47,637 nt of DNA from an uncultured Eubacteriales bacterium. GTDB lineage: Bacteria > Bacillota > Clostridia > Oscillospirales > Acutalibacteraceae. This document shows positions 32,054-42,164 of this stretch, one piece after another. The stretch lies in assembly GCA_949422855.1 (NCBI GenBank), contig CASPLG010000011.1, positions 1 through 47,637 of the forward strand. The letters run 5' to 3'. The notes beneath the pieces are model-generated. The model was given only the letters and a program-made list of their open reading frames with translations. It was not told the origin of the DNA and searched no databases. Positions within the stretch are counted from its first letter, which is position 1. Each line of letters opens with the position of its first letter. The position numbers and the translations under genes are program-made.

Positions 32054-32380
32054 ATGAGTTGTGTAAGAAAAGTACATGTTAGAACCGGTGACATTGTCCT
32101 TGTCCGCAGCGGGAAAGATAGAAAAAAACGTGGAAAAGTGTTAGCGGTAAGTCCCAAAGAGGGGAAAGTCATGGTTGAAGGAATAAATATAGTATCTAAG
32201 CATGTTAAGCCGCGAAGAGCAGGAGAAGAAGGCGGCATAGTTAAAACAGAGGGTGCGATATACGCATGCAAAGTACAGCTTGTCTGTCCGAAATGTGACA
32301 AGCCGACGCGTATAAGTCATGGGTTTGGTGATGATGGAAAGAAGAACCGCGTTTGCAAACATTGCGGTGAAACACTGTAA
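32054..32380 (+). CDS. rplX: 50S ribosomal protein L24 with zinc-ribbon-like cysteines
   Basis: L24, 108 residues, an assembly initiator with a KOW domain (VRTGDIVLVRSGKDRKKRGK). I start at ATG 32054, after GGGAGGTG, rather than at GTG 32045, which lies inside that site. The C-terminal half carries two CxxC pairs, CPKC (about 79-82) and CKHC near the end, where many L24 proteins have none. They could bind zinc, as in other C+ ribosomal proteins of this operon (S14, S4, L36). Confidence 0.95.
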   Translation: MSCVRKVHVRTGDIVLVRSGKDRKKRGKVLAVSPKEGKVMVEGINIVSKHVKPRRAGEEGGIVKTEGAIYACKVQLVCPKCDKPTRISHGFGDDGKKNRVCKHCGETL

Positions 32381-32398
32381 GTGTAAAGGAGGATAGGA

Positions 32399-32938
32399 AT
32401 GGCAAGATTAAAAGATTATTATACAGGGCAAGTAGCACCGCAGCTTATGAAAAAATTTTCGTACAAGAGTGTTATGCAAATACCTAAAATTGAGAAGATT
32501 ATTTTGAATGTCGGTGCTGGTGAGGCTCGTGACAACTCTAAAGTTATCGATTCAATTTTATTAGACCTTGCAAAAATTACAGGTCAAAAACCGGTTGCTT
32601 GTGTTGCTAGAAAATCTGTAGCGAATTTTAAGGTTCGTGAGGGGATGAAAATCGGTGCAAAAGTTACTCTCAGAGCGGATAAAATGTATGAATTTTTGGA
32701 TAGATTTTTTAATTTAGCCCTGCCGAGAGTAAGAGATTTCAGAGGGATAAATCCGGATGCTTTTGACGGCAGAGGAAATTACAATATGGGCATTAAAGAA
32801 CAACTCATATTTCCTGAAATAGACTACGATAAGATAGATAAAATTCGCGGAATGGACATATGTATAGCCACTACAGCAAGTACAGATGAGGAAGCCAGAG
32901 AGTTGTTGAGGCTTATGGGTGCACCGTTTGCGAAGTAA
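32399..32938 (+). CDS. rplE: 50S ribosomal protein L5
   Basis: L5, 179 residues, binds 5S rRNA in the central protuberance and contacts P-site tRNA. Recognised by [34 protein letters not shown] and the C-terminal [33 protein letters not shown] precedes the ATG. Confidence 0.97.
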   Translation: MARLKDYYTGQVAPQLMKKFSYKSVMQIPKIEKIILNVGAGEARDNSKVIDSILLDLAKITGQKPVACVARKSVANFKVREGMKIGAKVTLRADKMYEFLDRFFNLALPRVRDFRGINPDAFDGRGNYNMGIKEQLIFPEIDYDKIDKIRGMDICIATTASTDEEARELLRLMGAPFAK

Positions 32939-32950
32939 GGGGGGATTATT

Positions 32951-33136
32951 GTGGCAAAAAAATCATTGATAGCGAAGCAGAAAAGGAAGCAAAAATATTC
33001 AACTCGCGAATATTCCAGATGCAGAATTTGCGGAAGACCTCACGCTTATCTTCGTAGATTCGGAGTATGTCGTATTTGTTTTAGGCAGCTGGCACTGGAA
33101 GGCAAAATCCCGGGAGTTAGAAAAGCCAGTTGGTAA
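32951..33136 (+). CDS. rpsZ: 30S ribosomal protein S14, zinc type
   Basis: The short zinc-binding S14 (61 residues) with CRIC and CRIC pairs (Cys24, 27, 40, 43) coordinating one zinc ion. It starts at GTG 32951 after AGGGGGGATTATT. Only this C+ form is seen here. Confidence 0.96.
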   Translation: MAKKSLIAKQKRKQKYSTREYSRCRICGRPHAYLRRFGVCRICFRQLALEGKIPGVRKASW

Positions 33137-33161
33137 AAATCAGCAAAAGGAGGTAAATGGT

Positions 33162-33566
33162 ATGCAAGTAACTGATACTATAGCTGATCTCTTAACTAGA
33201 ATACGCAATGCGAGTTATTCTAAACACGAGTCGGTAGAGGTTCCGGCGTCTAGAGAGAAAAAGGCTATTGTACAAATTTTGGTCGATGAAGGTTATATAA
33301 AAAGATTCACGGTTTCCGACGACGGAAAGCAAGGTATGATTAAGATTTTCCTTAAGTACCAGGGGGATAGAGGGAAAAAACCTGTAATTACGGGTCTTAA
33401 GAGAGTATCAAAGCCGGGCCTTAGAATTTACAGTGACGTCGAGCATATGCCGAAGGTTATGAAGGGACTCGGTACTGCAATTATATCTACGTCGCACGGG
33501 ATTATGACAGACCGTCAGGCACGCAAGGAAAATGTCGGCGGAGAAGTTTTAGCATTTGTATGGTAA
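33162..33566 (+). CDS. rpsH: 30S ribosomal protein S8
   Basis: S8, 134 residues, a primary binder of 16S rRNA helix 21 and the autogenous regulator of spc operons in enterobacteria. Recognised by [17 protein letters not shown] at the start and the C-terminal [26 protein letters not shown] precedes the ATG. Confidence 0.97.
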   Translation: MQVTDTIADLLTRIRNASYSKHESVEVPASREKKAIVQILVDEGYIKRFTVSDDGKQGMIKIFLKYQGDRGKKPVITGLKRVSKPGLRIYSDVEHMPKVMKGLGTAIISTSHGIMTDRQARKENVGGEVLAFVW

Positions 33567-33578
33567 GGGGGTGTAAAT

Positions 33579-34133
33579 GTGTCAAGGATAGGTAAAAGTC
33601 CGGTTAAAATTCCTTCCGGGGTAGATGTCAAGATTGACGGAAGTAAGGTTACAGTTAAGGGACCCAAAGGCACGCTTTCTATAGATATCCACTCAGGAAT
33701 AAGTGTTGAGATTGATTCAGAGACAAATTCCGTGTTGGTGAAGAGGGCTAATGATGAAAATGAAATGAAAGCACTTCACGGTTTGACAAGGTCGCTTATA
33801 CACAATATGGTTGAGGGAGTCACTAATGGGTTTAAAAAAGAACTCGAGGTCAACGGAGTTGGGTATAGGGTTCAAAAACAAGGCAAAAATCTTGTTATGA
33901 ATCTAGGGTTTTCTCATCAGGTGATAGTCCCGGAGACAGATGACATAAAAATAGACGTACAAGGTACGAATAAAATAGTTATAAATGGCATAGATAAACA
34001 GAAAGTTGGTCAGTTTGCTGCGGAAGTGCGCGAAAAACGTCCGCCTGAGCCGTATAAGGGCAAGGGAATTAAGTATGTAGATGAAGTGATTATACGCAAA
34101 GAGGGAAAAGCAGGTAAAGCAGCGAAAAAATAG
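33579..34133 (+). CDS. rplF: 50S ribosomal protein L6
   Basis: L6, 184 residues, two similar domains near the factor-binding site. Recognised by SRIGKSPVKIPSGV and the C-terminal RPPEPYKGKGIKYVDEVI. It starts at GTG 33579 after AAGGGGGTG. The last residues are a lysine-alanine tail. Confidence 0.97.
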   Translation: MSRIGKSPVKIPSGVDVKIDGSKVTVKGPKGTLSIDIHSGISVEIDSETNSVLVKRANDENEMKALHGLTRSLIHNMVEGVTNGFKKELEVNGVGYRVQKQGKNLVMNLGFSHQVIVPETDDIKIDVQGTNKIVINGIDKQKVGQFAAEVREKRPPEPYKGKGIKYVDEVIIRKEGKAGKAAKK

Positions 34134-34153
34134 TGAAGGAGCGGTGAAAATTT

Positions 34154-34513
34154 ATGGTTAAGAAGACTGATAAAAATAAATCCCGCCTCAAACGTCACTT
34201 GAGAATAAGAAATAAGATTGAGGGTACCGCTAATCGCCCGAGGTTGAGTGTTTTTAGGTCTGCTAAGAACATTTATGCTCAGATAATAGATGACGAAAGA
34301 GGATTTACTTTGGTTTCTGCATCGACTCTTGAAAAGGATTTCAGTGGAAACGGCGGGAATAAAGATGCAGCACGTAAAGTTGGGGTTAATATAGCTAAAA
34401 AGGCCCTTGCAGAGAACATAAATGAAGTTGTGTTTGACAGGGGAGGATACCTTTTCCACGGACGTGTAAAAGAATTAGCTGAAGGAGCAAGAGAAGGCGG
34501 ATTAAAATTCTAA
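34154..34513 (+). CDS. rplR: 50S ribosomal protein L18
   Basis: L18, 119 residues, binds 5S rRNA together with L5. Recognised by [20 protein letters not shown] and the final [30 protein letters not shown] precedes the ATG. Confidence 0.97.
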   Translation: MVKKTDKNKSRLKRHLRIRNKIEGTANRPRLSVFRSAKNIYAQIIDDERGFTLVSASTLEKDFSGNGGNKDAARKVGVNIAKKALAENINEVVFDRGGYLFHGRVKELAEGAREGGLKF

Positions 34514-34531
34514 AAAAGGAGGGGAATGCTT

Positions 34532-35032
34532 TTGTCCAGAATTGATGCATCAGTTTTAGATCTAAAAGAACGCTTGGTTGCTATAAACAGAGTTTCAAAA
34601 ACAGTAAAGGGCGGTAGGATTTTTAAGTTTGCAGCTTTGGTGGTAGTCGGCAATGGAAATGGGATAGTTGGGTTTGGTATAGGAAAGTCCGGAGAAGTTC
34701 CGGATGCTATCAAGAAAGGCGTAGATGACGCTAAAAAGAATCTCATTGAGGTTGCACGCAGAGGGGATACGATTCCGCATGAGATTATCGGTAAGTTTGG
34801 TGCAGGGAGAGTTTTGATGAAGCCGGCTGCTCCGGGTACCGGAGTTATTGCGGGAGGTCCGGTTCGTGCAGTTGTAGAGGCTGCCGGAATAAAGGATATA
34901 CGTACAAAAGCCTTAAGGTCAAACAATCCTTGCAATGTGGTTAGGGCAGCGATTATGGGATTACAATCTCTTAGGACAGTGGAACAAGTTGCTGTAGTAA
35001 GAGACAGGTCAGTTCAAGAGATTCTAGGTTAG
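34532..35032 (+). CDS. rpsE: 30S ribosomal protein S5
   Basis: S5, 166 residues, lies at the mRNA entry and affects decoding fidelity. Domains: double-stranded-RNA-binding-like N-terminal part with [20 protein letters not shown], then [23 protein letters not shown] 34532 gives the family-typical [14 protein letters not shown] and sits eight bases from GGAGGGG; the ATG at 34526 is only four bases from it and adds two residues. I prefer the TTG. Confidence 0.95.
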   Translation: MSRIDASVLDLKERLVAINRVSKTVKGGRIFKFAALVVVGNGNGIVGFGIGKSGEVPDAIKKGVDDAKKNLIEVARRGDTIPHEIIGKFGAGRVLMKPAAPGTGVIAGGPVRAVVEAAGIKDIRTKALRSNNPCNVVRAAIMGLQSLRTVEQVAVVRDRSVQEILG

Positions 35033-35043
35033 GGGTGAGAGTA

Positions 35044-35256
35044 GTGAGTAAAATGAAGGTTAGATTGAAAAAAAGTCTTATCGGGCAAAACAAAAACAGG
35101 ATTGCCACTGCTAATTCTCTGGGGCTAGGAAAGATGAACAGCTCTACTATTCAACCTGACAATGGTTCGACTCGTGGAAAAATAAGGAGAATCAGAGATT
35201 TAGTCGCTGTGGAAGAAATAGCTGATGAGGATGATTTATCCAGAGCAATAAACTAA
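35044..35256 (+). CDS. rpmD: 50S ribosomal protein L30
   Basis: L30, about 70 residues. Recognised by [27 protein letters not shown] sequence near the start and [14 protein letters not shown]. Start is GTG 35044 after AGGGGTGAG; ATG 35053 is also possible, and GTG 35035 is excluded because it overlaps the ribosome binding site. The acidic C-terminus ([11 protein letters not shown]) is slightly longer than usual. Confidence 0.9.
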   Translation: MSKMKVRLKKSLIGQNKNRIATANSLGLGKMNSSTIQPDNGSTRGKIRRIRDLVAVEEIADEDDLSRAIN

Positions 35257-35272
35257 CAAAGGAGGGAAAACT

Positions 35273-35713
35273 ATGGAACTTCAAGATCTTTATCCGGTAG
35301 TTGGTTCAAAAAAGAAATCCAAACGCATAGGAAGAGGTCACGGCTCAGGCTGGGGTAAAACCGCAGGAAGAGGTCACAAAGGTCAGAAAGCCAGATCTGG
35401 GGGAGGCGTCAGATTAGGGTTCGAAGGAGGTCAGATGCCCATCCAAAGAAGGCTTCCTAAAAGAGGTTTTAATAATATATTCGCTAAAAAGGTAGCAGAA
35501 ATAAATATCGGTCAGTTGGAGATTTTTGGCAGTGGTACGATGGTAACTGAAGAAGAATTTGTTGATGCGGGTCTTATAAAGAGAAAATTCGATAAAATAA
35601 AAATTATCGGAAATGGAAAACTTACCAAGAATTTAACAGTTAAAGCGCACTCCTTTTCTAAGGGTGCTATAGAAAAGATAGAGTCCGCAGGTGGAAAAGC
35701 GGAGGTGATCTAG
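35273..35713 (+). CDS. rplO: 50S ribosomal protein L15
   Basis: L15, 146 residues, a late assembly protein. Recognised by the glycine-rich loop [20 protein letters not shown] (about 18-37) and the [15 protein letters not shown] end. AAAGGAGGG precedes the ATG. The next gene, secY, starts one base after its stop. Confidence 0.97.
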   Translation: MELQDLYPVVGSKKKSKRIGRGHGSGWGKTAGRGHKGQKARSGGGVRLGFEGGQMPIQRRLPKRGFNNIFAKKVAEINIGQLEIFGSGTMVTEEEFVDAGLIKRKFDKIKIIGNGKLTKNLTVKAHSFSKGAIEKIESAGGKAEVI

Positions 35714-35714
35714 G

Positions 35715-37040
35715 ATGTTTGGAACTATTGCAAGGGCGTGGAAGCTACCGGAATTAAGAAAAAGATTATTATTTACTGTGTGGATAATTATTGTCTTTAG
35801 AATAGGTTCGGTTATCCCGGTTCCCTTCTTGGATGTAGAGGCATTAAAGGGCTTGATGGGCAATTTAGCTGAAGGCGGAGCGATTCTTGCTTACTTGGAT
35901 ACTATGTCCGGTGGAGCGTTTGCACAAGCTACTCTGTTTGCCATGTCGATTTCACCGTATATCAACTCATCAATCATAATGCAGTTGATGGGTGTGGCGA
36001 TTCCGGCTCTTGAGGCTTTGCAGAGAGAGGGAGAAGAAGGACGTAAACGCTTGACGGCGATAACCAGGTATTTGACTATTGCACTTGGAGTAATCCAGGG
36101 AACGGCATATTATATGTATTTGAGGAATGCTCAGTATGCAGGCAAATCCATAGTTAAGTATACAGATGGTGCACAAGGTGTGTTTGTTGCGATTATAATA
36201 GTTTCTGTTTTTACAGCTGGTACGGCTTTGATGATGTGGTTGGGCGAACAAATCAATGTTAAAGGAGTAGGAAACGGTGTTTCGGTTTTGCTTTTTGCAG
36301 GAATAGTTGCGAGGATGCCGGATTTGATTCATAAATTGGCAGCATATGTTTCGCTTGCGGTGGCGTATCCGGCGGATTATGGTAAATATTATGCCCTTGT
36401 ACCGGTATTTTTATTGATATTCCTGGTAATGATGTGGGTAATAGTTTTTATGAACGATGCAGAACGCAGAATTCCTATACAGTATGCACAGAGGAATGTA
36501 GGCAGAAAAGTGTATGCAGGGCAAAATAGCCATATACCTTTGAAAGTTGGGTTGGCAGGAGTCATGCCGGTAATTTTCGCTAGTTCTATATTGTCTATTC
36601 CTACTTTGCTTACATTCTTTACAAAACCAACCGGCATATTAAAAACGATACTAGAGGCATTTTCTGTAAATGGTTGGTTATATATGGTGATGTATTTCGC
36701 ACTGATTCTGATGTTTGCATACTTTTATGTTGCGATTACTTACAATCCTGTGGAAATGGCTAATAATCTACGTCAAAGCAATGGAACCATTCCCGGAATA
36801 CGTCCGGGGAAGCCGACGGCGGATTATATATCTAAAATTTTGTCTAAGGTTACATTTTTAGGAGCTCTGTTTTTGGCGTTTGTTGCTCTGTTTCCGATTA
36901 TATTCGGCAGGCTTACGTCAATGAACAACCTATCCCTGGGAGGAACTTCTATAATTATTCTTGTGGGTGTTGCTTTGGAGACTATTAAGCAGATTGAGTC
37001 TCAGATGATGATGAAACATTACAAGGGATTCTTAGACTAA
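35715..37040 (+). CDS. secY: SecY, protein-conducting channel subunit
   Basis: SecY, 441 residues, the pore of the Sec translocon in the cytoplasmic membrane. Ten membrane helices can be counted. Diagnostic parts include the plug and first helices (LLFTVWIIIVFRIGSVIPVP), INSSIIMQLMGVAIP in helix 2-3, the cytoplasmic loop RIPIQYAQRNVGRKVY and GTIPGIRPGKPTADYI before helix 9. GGAGGTGATC lies inside the end of rplO. The position after L15 is the standard one. Confidence 0.97.
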   Translation: MFGTIARAWKLPELRKRLLFTVWIIIVFRIGSVIPVPFLDVEALKGLMGNLAEGGAILAYLDTMSGGAFAQATLFAMSISPYINSSIIMQLMGVAIPALEALQREGEEGRKRLTAITRYLTIALGVIQGTAYYMYLRNAQYAGKSIVKYTDGAQGVFVAIIIVSVFTAGTALMMWLGEQINVKGVGNGVSVLLFAGIVARMPDLIHKLAAYVSLAVAYPADYGKYYALVPVFLLIFLVMMWVIVFMNDAERRIPIQYAQRNVGRKVYAGQNSHIPLKVGLAGVMPVIFASSILSIPTLLTFFTKPTGILKTILEAFSVNGWLYMVMYFALILMFAYFYVAITYNPVEMANNLRQSNGTIPGIRPGKPTADYISKILSKVTFLGALFLAFVALFPIIFGRLTSMNNLSLGGTSIIILVGVALETIKQIESQMMMKHYKGFLD

Positions 37041-37104
37041 GATTGCGTTTTGTTGCAGTATTTATGTACCAAATTGGAGATTAAAAAGGAGGGGACGGAC
37101 AAAA

Positions 37105-37740
37105 ATGAATATCATATTTCTTGGGGCACCTGGTGCAGGAAAGGGCACACAGGCCGCAATAGTAAGTAAAAAGTTAAACATACCTACGATTTCAACCGGA
37201 AATATCATTCGCGATGCTTTGAGATCTGGGTCAGACATGGGTAGAAAGGCGAAAGAATATGTTGACAAGGGTCAGTTGGTACCGGATGACGTTGTTATAG
37301 GAATAGTTAAGGATAGGATTTGCCAACCTGATTGTAAAGATGGTTTTATACTTGATGGGTTTCCAAGAACTATAACCCAGGCAGAAGCTTTAGATAAAAT
37401 GAATGTAAAAATAGATAAAGTACTTGATATTGAAGTTGAAGATGAGTTAATATATAATAGGATGACCGGAAGACGAGTTTGCGGGAAGTGCGGTGCGACT
37501 TATAATATAAATACTGACTGCAGGCCTAAAAAAGATGGGATATGTGACAAGTGTGGAGATAGTTTAGTTCAGCGCAGAGACGACAACCCCGATACAGTAA
37601 GAGAACGCCTAAAGGTGTATTATAGCCAGACTGAGCCACTCAAAGAGTTCTACAACAAACAGGGAAAACTTTTTGAGATAGATGGGCAGAAACCACTTAA
37701 AGAGGCTACTGACGAAATAATAAGGGCGATAGAGGCATAA
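37105..37740 (+). CDS. adk: adenylate kinase, zinc-lid type
   Basis: Adenylate kinase (ATP + AMP to 2 ADP), 211 residues. P-loop GAPGAGKGTQ at 7-16, AMP-binding DGFPRTITQAE near 84, and a LID domain with four cysteines (CGKC near 130 and CDKC near 150), the zinc-binding form common in Firmicutes. AAAAGGAGG precedes the ATG. Located after secY as in most bacteria of the phylum. Confidence 0.97.
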   Translation: MNIIFLGAPGAGKGTQAAIVSKKLNIPTISTGNIIRDALRSGSDMGRKAKEYVDKGQLVPDDVVIGIVKDRICQPDCKDGFILDGFPRTITQAEALDKMNVKIDKVLDIEVEDELIYNRMTGRRVCGKCGATYNINTDCRPKKDGICDKCGDSLVQRRDDNPDTVRERLKVYYSQTEPLKEFYNKQGKLFEIDGQKPLKEATDEIIRAIEA

Positions 37741-37741
37741 G

Positions 37742-38494
37742 ATGGTTATCATAAAAACTTCTAGAGAGATAAAATTGCTCAGAGAGGCAGGCAGAGTCGC
37801 TGCGAGGGCTTTAAAGCTTGCAGGTGAAGCTGTTGAGCCAGGGGTTACGACTAAAGAAATTGATTCTGTGGTAAGAAAATATATAGAATCCCAAGGGGCT
37901 GAACCTTCGTTTTTAGGATACGGTGGATTCCCGGCAAGTTCCTGCATATCTGTAAATAATGTGGTTATTCATGGAATACCCAGCAAGAAGTGTGTGTTGG
38001 AAAAGGGAGATATAGTTAGTGTAGATGTGGGTGCGTGTCTTGAAGGATTTCACGGGGACAATGCGTGGACTTATCCTTGTGGGGATGTATCCTCGCAAGC
38101 TCAGAACCTTTTGGACACCACGAGAGAAAGCTTATTTGAAGCCATAAAAACAGCAAAGGTGGGCTTTAGGATAGGTGATATCGGGAGTACGGTGCAGAAA
38201 TATGTGGAAGCACGAGGATATTCGGTTGTTCGTAAATTTGTGGGTCATGGTGTAGGGGCCAAATTGCATGAGGATCCGGCGGTTCCGAATTATGGAGAAG
38301 CAGGCAGGGGGATGAGGCTTTCTGAAGGGATGGTAATTGCGATTGAGCCCATGATTAATCTTGGCAGTGAGGATGTGAAGGTGCTTAGTGATGGGTGGAC
38401 GACTGTTACTGCAGACGGAAAATTGTCGGCACATTTCGAGAAGACTATCGCTATCACGGAGGGTGATCCGATTATTTTGACAGATCCTGATTAG
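37742..38494 (+). CDS. map: methionine aminopeptidase, type I
   Basis: Removes the initiator methionine from nascent proteins. The 250-residue protein has the M24 metal ligands: Asp in VSVDVGA, Asp in HGDNAWTY, His in FVGHGVGAKLHEDP, Glu in AIEPMI and the last Glu in HFEKTIAIT. No N-terminal zinc extension is present (type Ia-like). It starts one base after adk ends. It is distinct from the M24 protein at 20847. Confidence 0.96.
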   Translation: MVIIKTSREIKLLREAGRVAARALKLAGEAVEPGVTTKEIDSVVRKYIESQGAEPSFLGYGGFPASSCISVNNVVIHGIPSKKCVLEKGDIVSVDVGACLEGFHGDNAWTYPCGDVSSQAQNLLDTTRESLFEAIKTAKVGFRIGDIGSTVQKYVEARGYSVVRKFVGHGVGAKLHEDPAVPNYGEAGRGMRLSEGMVIAIEPMINLGSEDVKVLSDGWTTVTADGKLSAHFEKTIAITEGDPIILTDPD

Positions 38495-38507
38495 AGATGG
38501 TGATTTT

Positions 38508-38756
38508 ATGGAGTTGGTAAAAGGTACAGTTGTTAAATCCGTGGCCGGGCATGATAAAGGGGATTTTCAGGTTGTGATAGGATTTGAGAAAAATAACGTT
38601 TTAGTGTGCGATGGAAAGCGAAGGAGGCTGGACAGCCCAAAAATGAAAAACACTAAACATTTACAAGTAACAAAAACAATCTTAGATCGAAATTCTCTTT
38701 TATCTGATGCAGCAATAAAAAGGGCATTGAGAGGTTATATTGAGGGTAGGGATTAG
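38508..38756 (+). CDS. KOW-domain RNA-binding protein (L14e/L6e-like)
   Basis: An 82-residue basic protein with a KOW motif ([18 protein letters not shown]) and [16 protein letters not shown], typical of the small KOW proteins found between map and infA in many Clostridia. It probably binds rRNA; its exact role is unknown. AGATGGTGA precedes the ATG. Confidence 0.85.
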   Translation: MELVKGTVVKSVAGHDKGDFQVVIGFEKNNVLVCDGKRRRLDSPKMKNTKHLQVTKTILDRNSLLSDAAIKRALRGYIEGRD

Positions 38757-38785
38757 CGTTCTATAGTTTCAAGGGAGGTGTTATA

Positions 38786-39049
38786 TTGTCAAAGGAAGAT
38801 GTTATAGAAGTTTCCGGTACAGTTGTCGAGGCATTACCCAACGCAGAGTTTCGTGTGGAGCTTGATAATGGACACACAGTTGTTGCTCATATTTCGGGTA
38901 AGTTGCGTATGAATTATATTAGAATTCTGGCTGGTGACAGAGTTACACTAGAACTTTCACCTTATGATCTTACCAAAGGCAGAATAACGTGGAGAGACAA
39001 AGAGTCGGGTAAAAACGGTTCAGCGCGGGACAATTCGGTTAGTATGTGA
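38786..39049 (+). CDS. infA: translation initiation factor IF-1
   Basis: IF-1, an OB-fold protein that blocks the ribosomal A site during initiation. Recognised by [20 protein letters not shown] and [17 protein letters not shown]. At 87 residues it is about 15 longer than usual; the extra C-terminal [14 protein letters not shown] is polar and possibly disordered. TTG start after AAGGGAGGTG. Confidence 0.95.
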   Translation: MSKEDVIEVSGTVVEALPNAEFRVELDNGHTVVAHISGKLRMNYIRILAGDRVTLELSPYDLTKGRITWRDKESGKNGSARDNSVSM

Positions 39050-39071
39050 TTATGGACAGGAGTTGATAGAA

Positions 39072-39185
39072 ATGAAGGTCAGGGCGTCTGTAAAGCCTAT
39101 ATGCGATAAGTGTAAATTGATAAAGCGCAAAGGTATACTCAGAGTAATATGTGACAATCCAAAACATAAACAAAGGCAAGGGTAA
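39072..39185 (+). CDS. rpmJ: 50S ribosomal protein L36, zinc type
   Basis: L36, 37 residues, [20 protein letters not shown] at the start. Cys11, Cys14, Cys27 and His32 form the zinc site (C+ form). CAGGAGTTG precedes the ATG. It is too short for many gene callers. Confidence 0.97.
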   Translation: MKVRASVKPICDKCKLIKRKGILRVICDNPKHKQRQG

Positions 39186-39206
39186 TTACAATTAGGAGGT
39201 GATTTA

Positions 39207-39581
39207 ATGGCAATTCGTATATCTGGTGTTGACCTACCAATGAACAAAAGGGTTGAAATAGGACTTACTTATATTTATGGCATAGGACTTACTACTTCCA
39301 GGAAGATTCTGGCTGAAACGGGGACTAACCCGGATACTAGGGTTAAGGATCTTTCTGAGTCGGATGTTGCAAAAATAAGGGAATGCATCGAACATAAGTA
39401 CCAAGTTGAGGGAGACCTGAGAAGAAAAGTTGCTATGGATATAAAAAGGCTAATAGAAATTGGTTGCTACAGAGGAGTGCGTCATAGAAAAGGTCTGCCT
39501 GTAAGGGGGCAAAGAAGTAAAACAAATGCGCGCACGAGAAAAGGTCCGAGAAAAACTATAGCGAGAAAGAAAGCATCATAA
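39207..39581 (+). CDS. rpsM: 30S ribosomal protein S13
   Basis: S13, 124 residues, at the top of the head, contacting P-site tRNA and L5. Recognised by [20 protein letters not shown], the helix-hairpin-helix [11 protein letters not shown], and the basic tail [28 protein letters not shown] precedes the ATG. Confidence 0.97.
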   Translation: MAIRISGVDLPMNKRVEIGLTYIYGIGLTTSRKILAETGTNPDTRVKDLSESDVAKIRECIEHKYQVEGDLRRKVAMDIKRLIEIGCYRGVRHRKGLPVRGQRSKTNARTRKGPRKTIARKKAS

Positions 39582-39601
39582 CAAAAGGAGGATAAGGATT
39601 A

Positions 39602-39997
39602 ATGGCACAAGCTAAAAAAGTTACAACACGCAGACGTCGTGAGCGTAAGAACATTCAGCGCGGTGCAGCACATATACAATCTACATTTAATAATACAATA
39701 GTTACTATCACGGATATGCAGGGGAATTCCATCTCATGGGCGAGCGCAGGGGGGCTTGGGTTTAAAGGTTCGAAAAAGTCTACGCCTTTTGCAGCTCAAT
39801 CTGCAGCGGACACTGCAGCTAAAAGGGCGATGGAACACGGAATGAAAACAGTAGAGGTTTATGTGAAGGGACCGGGTTCGGGGAGAGAGGCGGCGATTAG
39901 AGCATTGCAGGCAGCAGGGTTGGAAGTGAACATGATAAAAGACGTAACCCCGATTCCTCACAACGGATGTAGACCGCCAAAAAGAAGGCGTGTATAG
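39602..39997 (+). CDS. rpsK: 30S ribosomal protein S11
   Basis: S11, 131 residues, on the platform near the mRNA exit. Recognised by [39 protein letters not shown] and the final [23 protein letters not shown] precedes the ATG. Confidence 0.97.
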   Translation: MAQAKKVTTRRRRERKNIQRGAAHIQSTFNNTIVTITDMQGNSISWASAGGLGFKGSKKSTPFAAQSAADTAAKRAMEHGMKTVEVYVKGPGSGREAAIRALQAAGLEVNMIKDVTPIPHNGCRPPKRRRV

Positions 39998-40033
39998 ATT
40001 TTACTATTAAACAGGAGGTGTAATTAGAGAAAT

Positions 40034-40663
40034 ATGGCAAGATATACAGGTGCGGTGTGCAAATTATGCCGCAGAGAGGGACAAAAACTTTTTTTGAAAG
40101 GTGAGAGGTGCTACACAGGAAAGTGTGCTGTATCTAAGAGAAATTATGCGCCGGGGCAGCACGGTCAAGGACGCAAGAAAGTCTCAGAATATGGATTACA
40201 GTTGCGCGCCAAGCAAAAGACCAGACGTTATTATGGAGTGCTTGAAGGACAATTCAGACACTATTACGAATTAGCTGAAATGGTTAAGGAAGGCAAAACA
40301 GGTGAAAACCTTTTATCTATACTCGAATCGAGGCTTGATAATGTTATTTATCGCGCAGGATGGGCGAGCTCCAGGGCAGAGGCTAGACAGTTGGTACTGC
40401 ACAGACATTTCGCCGTTAATGGTAATACGGTTAATATACCATCTTACCTTGTAAAACCCGGGGATATCATATCAGTTAAAGAGAAGACTCGTTCGCTTCA
40501 GAAATTCAAGGACATAATCGAGGTAAATGGTTCCAGACCGGTTGTTAAATGGCTAGAGGTCAATAATGAATTGTTTGAGGCAAAAGTTGTGGACTCCGCT
40601 AAACGTGAGGATATAGACCTTGAAGTTGAAGAAACGCTCATAGTAGAGTTGTACTCCAAATAG
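40034..40663 (+). CDS. rpsD: 30S ribosomal protein S4, zinc type
   Basis: S4, 209 residues, a primary assembly protein. The N-terminus has a zinc site (CKLC at 9-12, Cys26 and Cys31), followed by [14 protein letters not shown] and an S4 domain with [20 protein letters not shown] (about 95-114). AGGAGGTG precedes the ATG. Confidence 0.97.
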   Translation: MARYTGAVCKLCRREGQKLFLKGERCYTGKCAVSKRNYAPGQHGQGRKKVSEYGLQLRAKQKTRRYYGVLEGQFRHYYELAEMVKEGKTGENLLSILESRLDNVIYRAGWASSRAEARQLVLHRHFAVNGNTVNIPSYLVKPGDIISVKEKTRSLQKFKDIIEVNGSRPVVKWLEVNNELFEAKVVDSAKREDIDLEVEETLIVELYSK

Positions 40664-40725
40664 TATAGAATTTTACATTATGTCTAGTAAGTTTTATGCT
40701 TGTTTGAAATGTCGAGGAGGATTTG

Positions 40726-41679
40726 ATGATTGAGATTGAAAAACCAAAGCTGACTTCAGAAGATATCTCCGAGGACGGCTCATATGGTAGGTTTGTGGTC
40801 GAGCCTTTGGAAAGAGGCTTTGGAAATACTTTGGGAAACAGCCTTAGAAGAATACTTTTGTCGTCCCTTCCGGGGGTTGCGGCTACGTCTATAAAGATAG
40901 ATGGAGTGATGCATGAATTTTCCACTGTACCCGGGGTAAAAGAAGACGTTACAGAGATAGTCTTGAACATAAAGAGTTTGGTTGCAAAACTTAACTGCGA
41001 TGGTCCTAAGACAGTTGAATTGGATGTATCGGGAGAGTGCGAAGTTACCGCAGGAATGATAACTTGTGACAGCGATGTGGAAATATTAAATCCAGACCTT
41101 CATATTGCAACACTCAATGAAGATGCATCTTTGAGGATGGAGATAACGCTGGACCGAGGAAGAGGATACGTTTCTGCTGAGAGAAACCGTGCGAGGATGA
41201 AGGAGAGTGTGATAGGGGTTTTGCCTATAGACTCGATTTATACTCCGGTTTTAAGGGTAAATTACAATGTAGAAAACACGCGAGTCGGTCAAATAACTGA
41301 CTATGACAAACTGACTTTAGACGTATGGACAAATGGCGTAGTTACGGCAGAGGAAGCTGTGTCTTTGAGTGCCAAGATATTGATAGAACATTTTAATTTA
41401 TTTGTTAAATTATCAAAAATAGCTGAAGAAGCAAGCATTATGGTGGAAAAACAAAGTGCAGCCCCTGCAAACAGCCTTGATGTTACCATCGATGATTTAG
41501 AGTTGTCTGTAAGGTCTTATAATTGCTTGAAACGTGCAGGAATAAATACTGTCCAGGATTTAACCAGCAAAACCGAGGAAGATATGATGAAAGTCAGGAA
41601 TTTAGGGAGAAAATCTCTTGATGAAGTTATAGAAAAATTACATTCCATGGGATTGGACTTGAGTCCGCCGGAAGAATAA
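40726..41679 (+). CDS. rpoA: RNA polymerase alpha subunit
   Basis: RpoA, 317 residues. The N-terminal dimerisation domain includes [19 protein letters not shown] (about 34-52), and the C-terminal domain binds UP elements and activators, with [16 protein letters not shown] and [13 protein letters not shown] start at ATG 40726, five bases after GGAGG; TTG 40723 is less likely. Located between rpsD and rplQ as usual. Confidence 0.97.
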   Translation: MIEIEKPKLTSEDISEDGSYGRFVVEPLERGFGNTLGNSLRRILLSSLPGVAATSIKIDGVMHEFSTVPGVKEDVTEIVLNIKSLVAKLNCDGPKTVELDVSGECEVTAGMITCDSDVEILNPDLHIATLNEDASLRMEITLDRGRGYVSAERNRARMKESVIGVLPIDSIYTPVLRVNYNVENTRVGQITDYDKLTLDVWTNGVVTAEEAVSLSAKILIEHFNLFVKLSKIAEEASIMVEKQSAAPANSLDVTIDDLELSVRSYNCLKRAGINTVQDLTSKTEEDMMKVRNLGRKSLDEVIEKLHSMGLDLSPPEE

Positions 41680-41707
41680 GATTATAGATAAAAAGGAGTG
41701 ATGATGG

Positions 41708-42049
41708 ATGCCCGGAACAAGAAAACTTGGCAGGCCTACAGACCACAGAATGGCCATTTTGAGGGCAATGGTAACGTTTTTGCTTGAAAACGGTAAGATA
41801 CAAACTACAGCTACCAGAGCAAAAGAGGTTCGTTCTCTGACTGAAAAATATATCACCATTGCTAAGGAAAATACGTTGCACCATAAAAGAATGGCTATAT
41901 CTTTTATAACTAAGGAAGACGTAGTGAAAAAGCTTTTTGACGAAATAGCTCCGAAGTATTCAGAGGTAAACGGAGGCTATACAAGGATAACAAAATTGGG
42001 TCCGCGCCGTGGTGATGCGGCAGAGATGTCGATTATCGAACTTATATGA
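41708..42049 (+). CDS. rplQ: 50S ribosomal protein L17
   Basis: L17, 113 residues. Recognised by [19 protein letters not shown] at the start and [19 protein letters not shown] at the end. AAAAAGGAGTG precedes the ATG. It is the last gene of the superoperon, ahead of a strong terminator. Confidence 0.97.
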   Translation: MPGTRKLGRPTDHRMAILRAMVTFLLENGKIQTTATRAKEVRSLTEKYITIAKENTLHHKRMAISFITKEDVVKKLFDEIAPKYSEVNGGYTRITKLGPRRGDAAEMSIIELI

Positions 42050-42055
42050 TTTGCT

Positions 42056-42101
42056 GCCCGATATTCTTGAGTAGATGATATCGGGCGTATATTTTGTTTT
42101 T
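42056..42101 (+). terminator. terminator of the ribosomal superoperon
   Basis: GCCCGATAT (42056-42064) pairs perfectly with ATATCGGGC (42078-42086), followed by GTATATTTTGTTTTT. Confidence 0.8.
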
Positions 42102-42164
42102 AAAAAATATTCACCGGTGTAGATTTGGATATTTGACTGGTAGATTGGTTAGGTGGGATTTATT

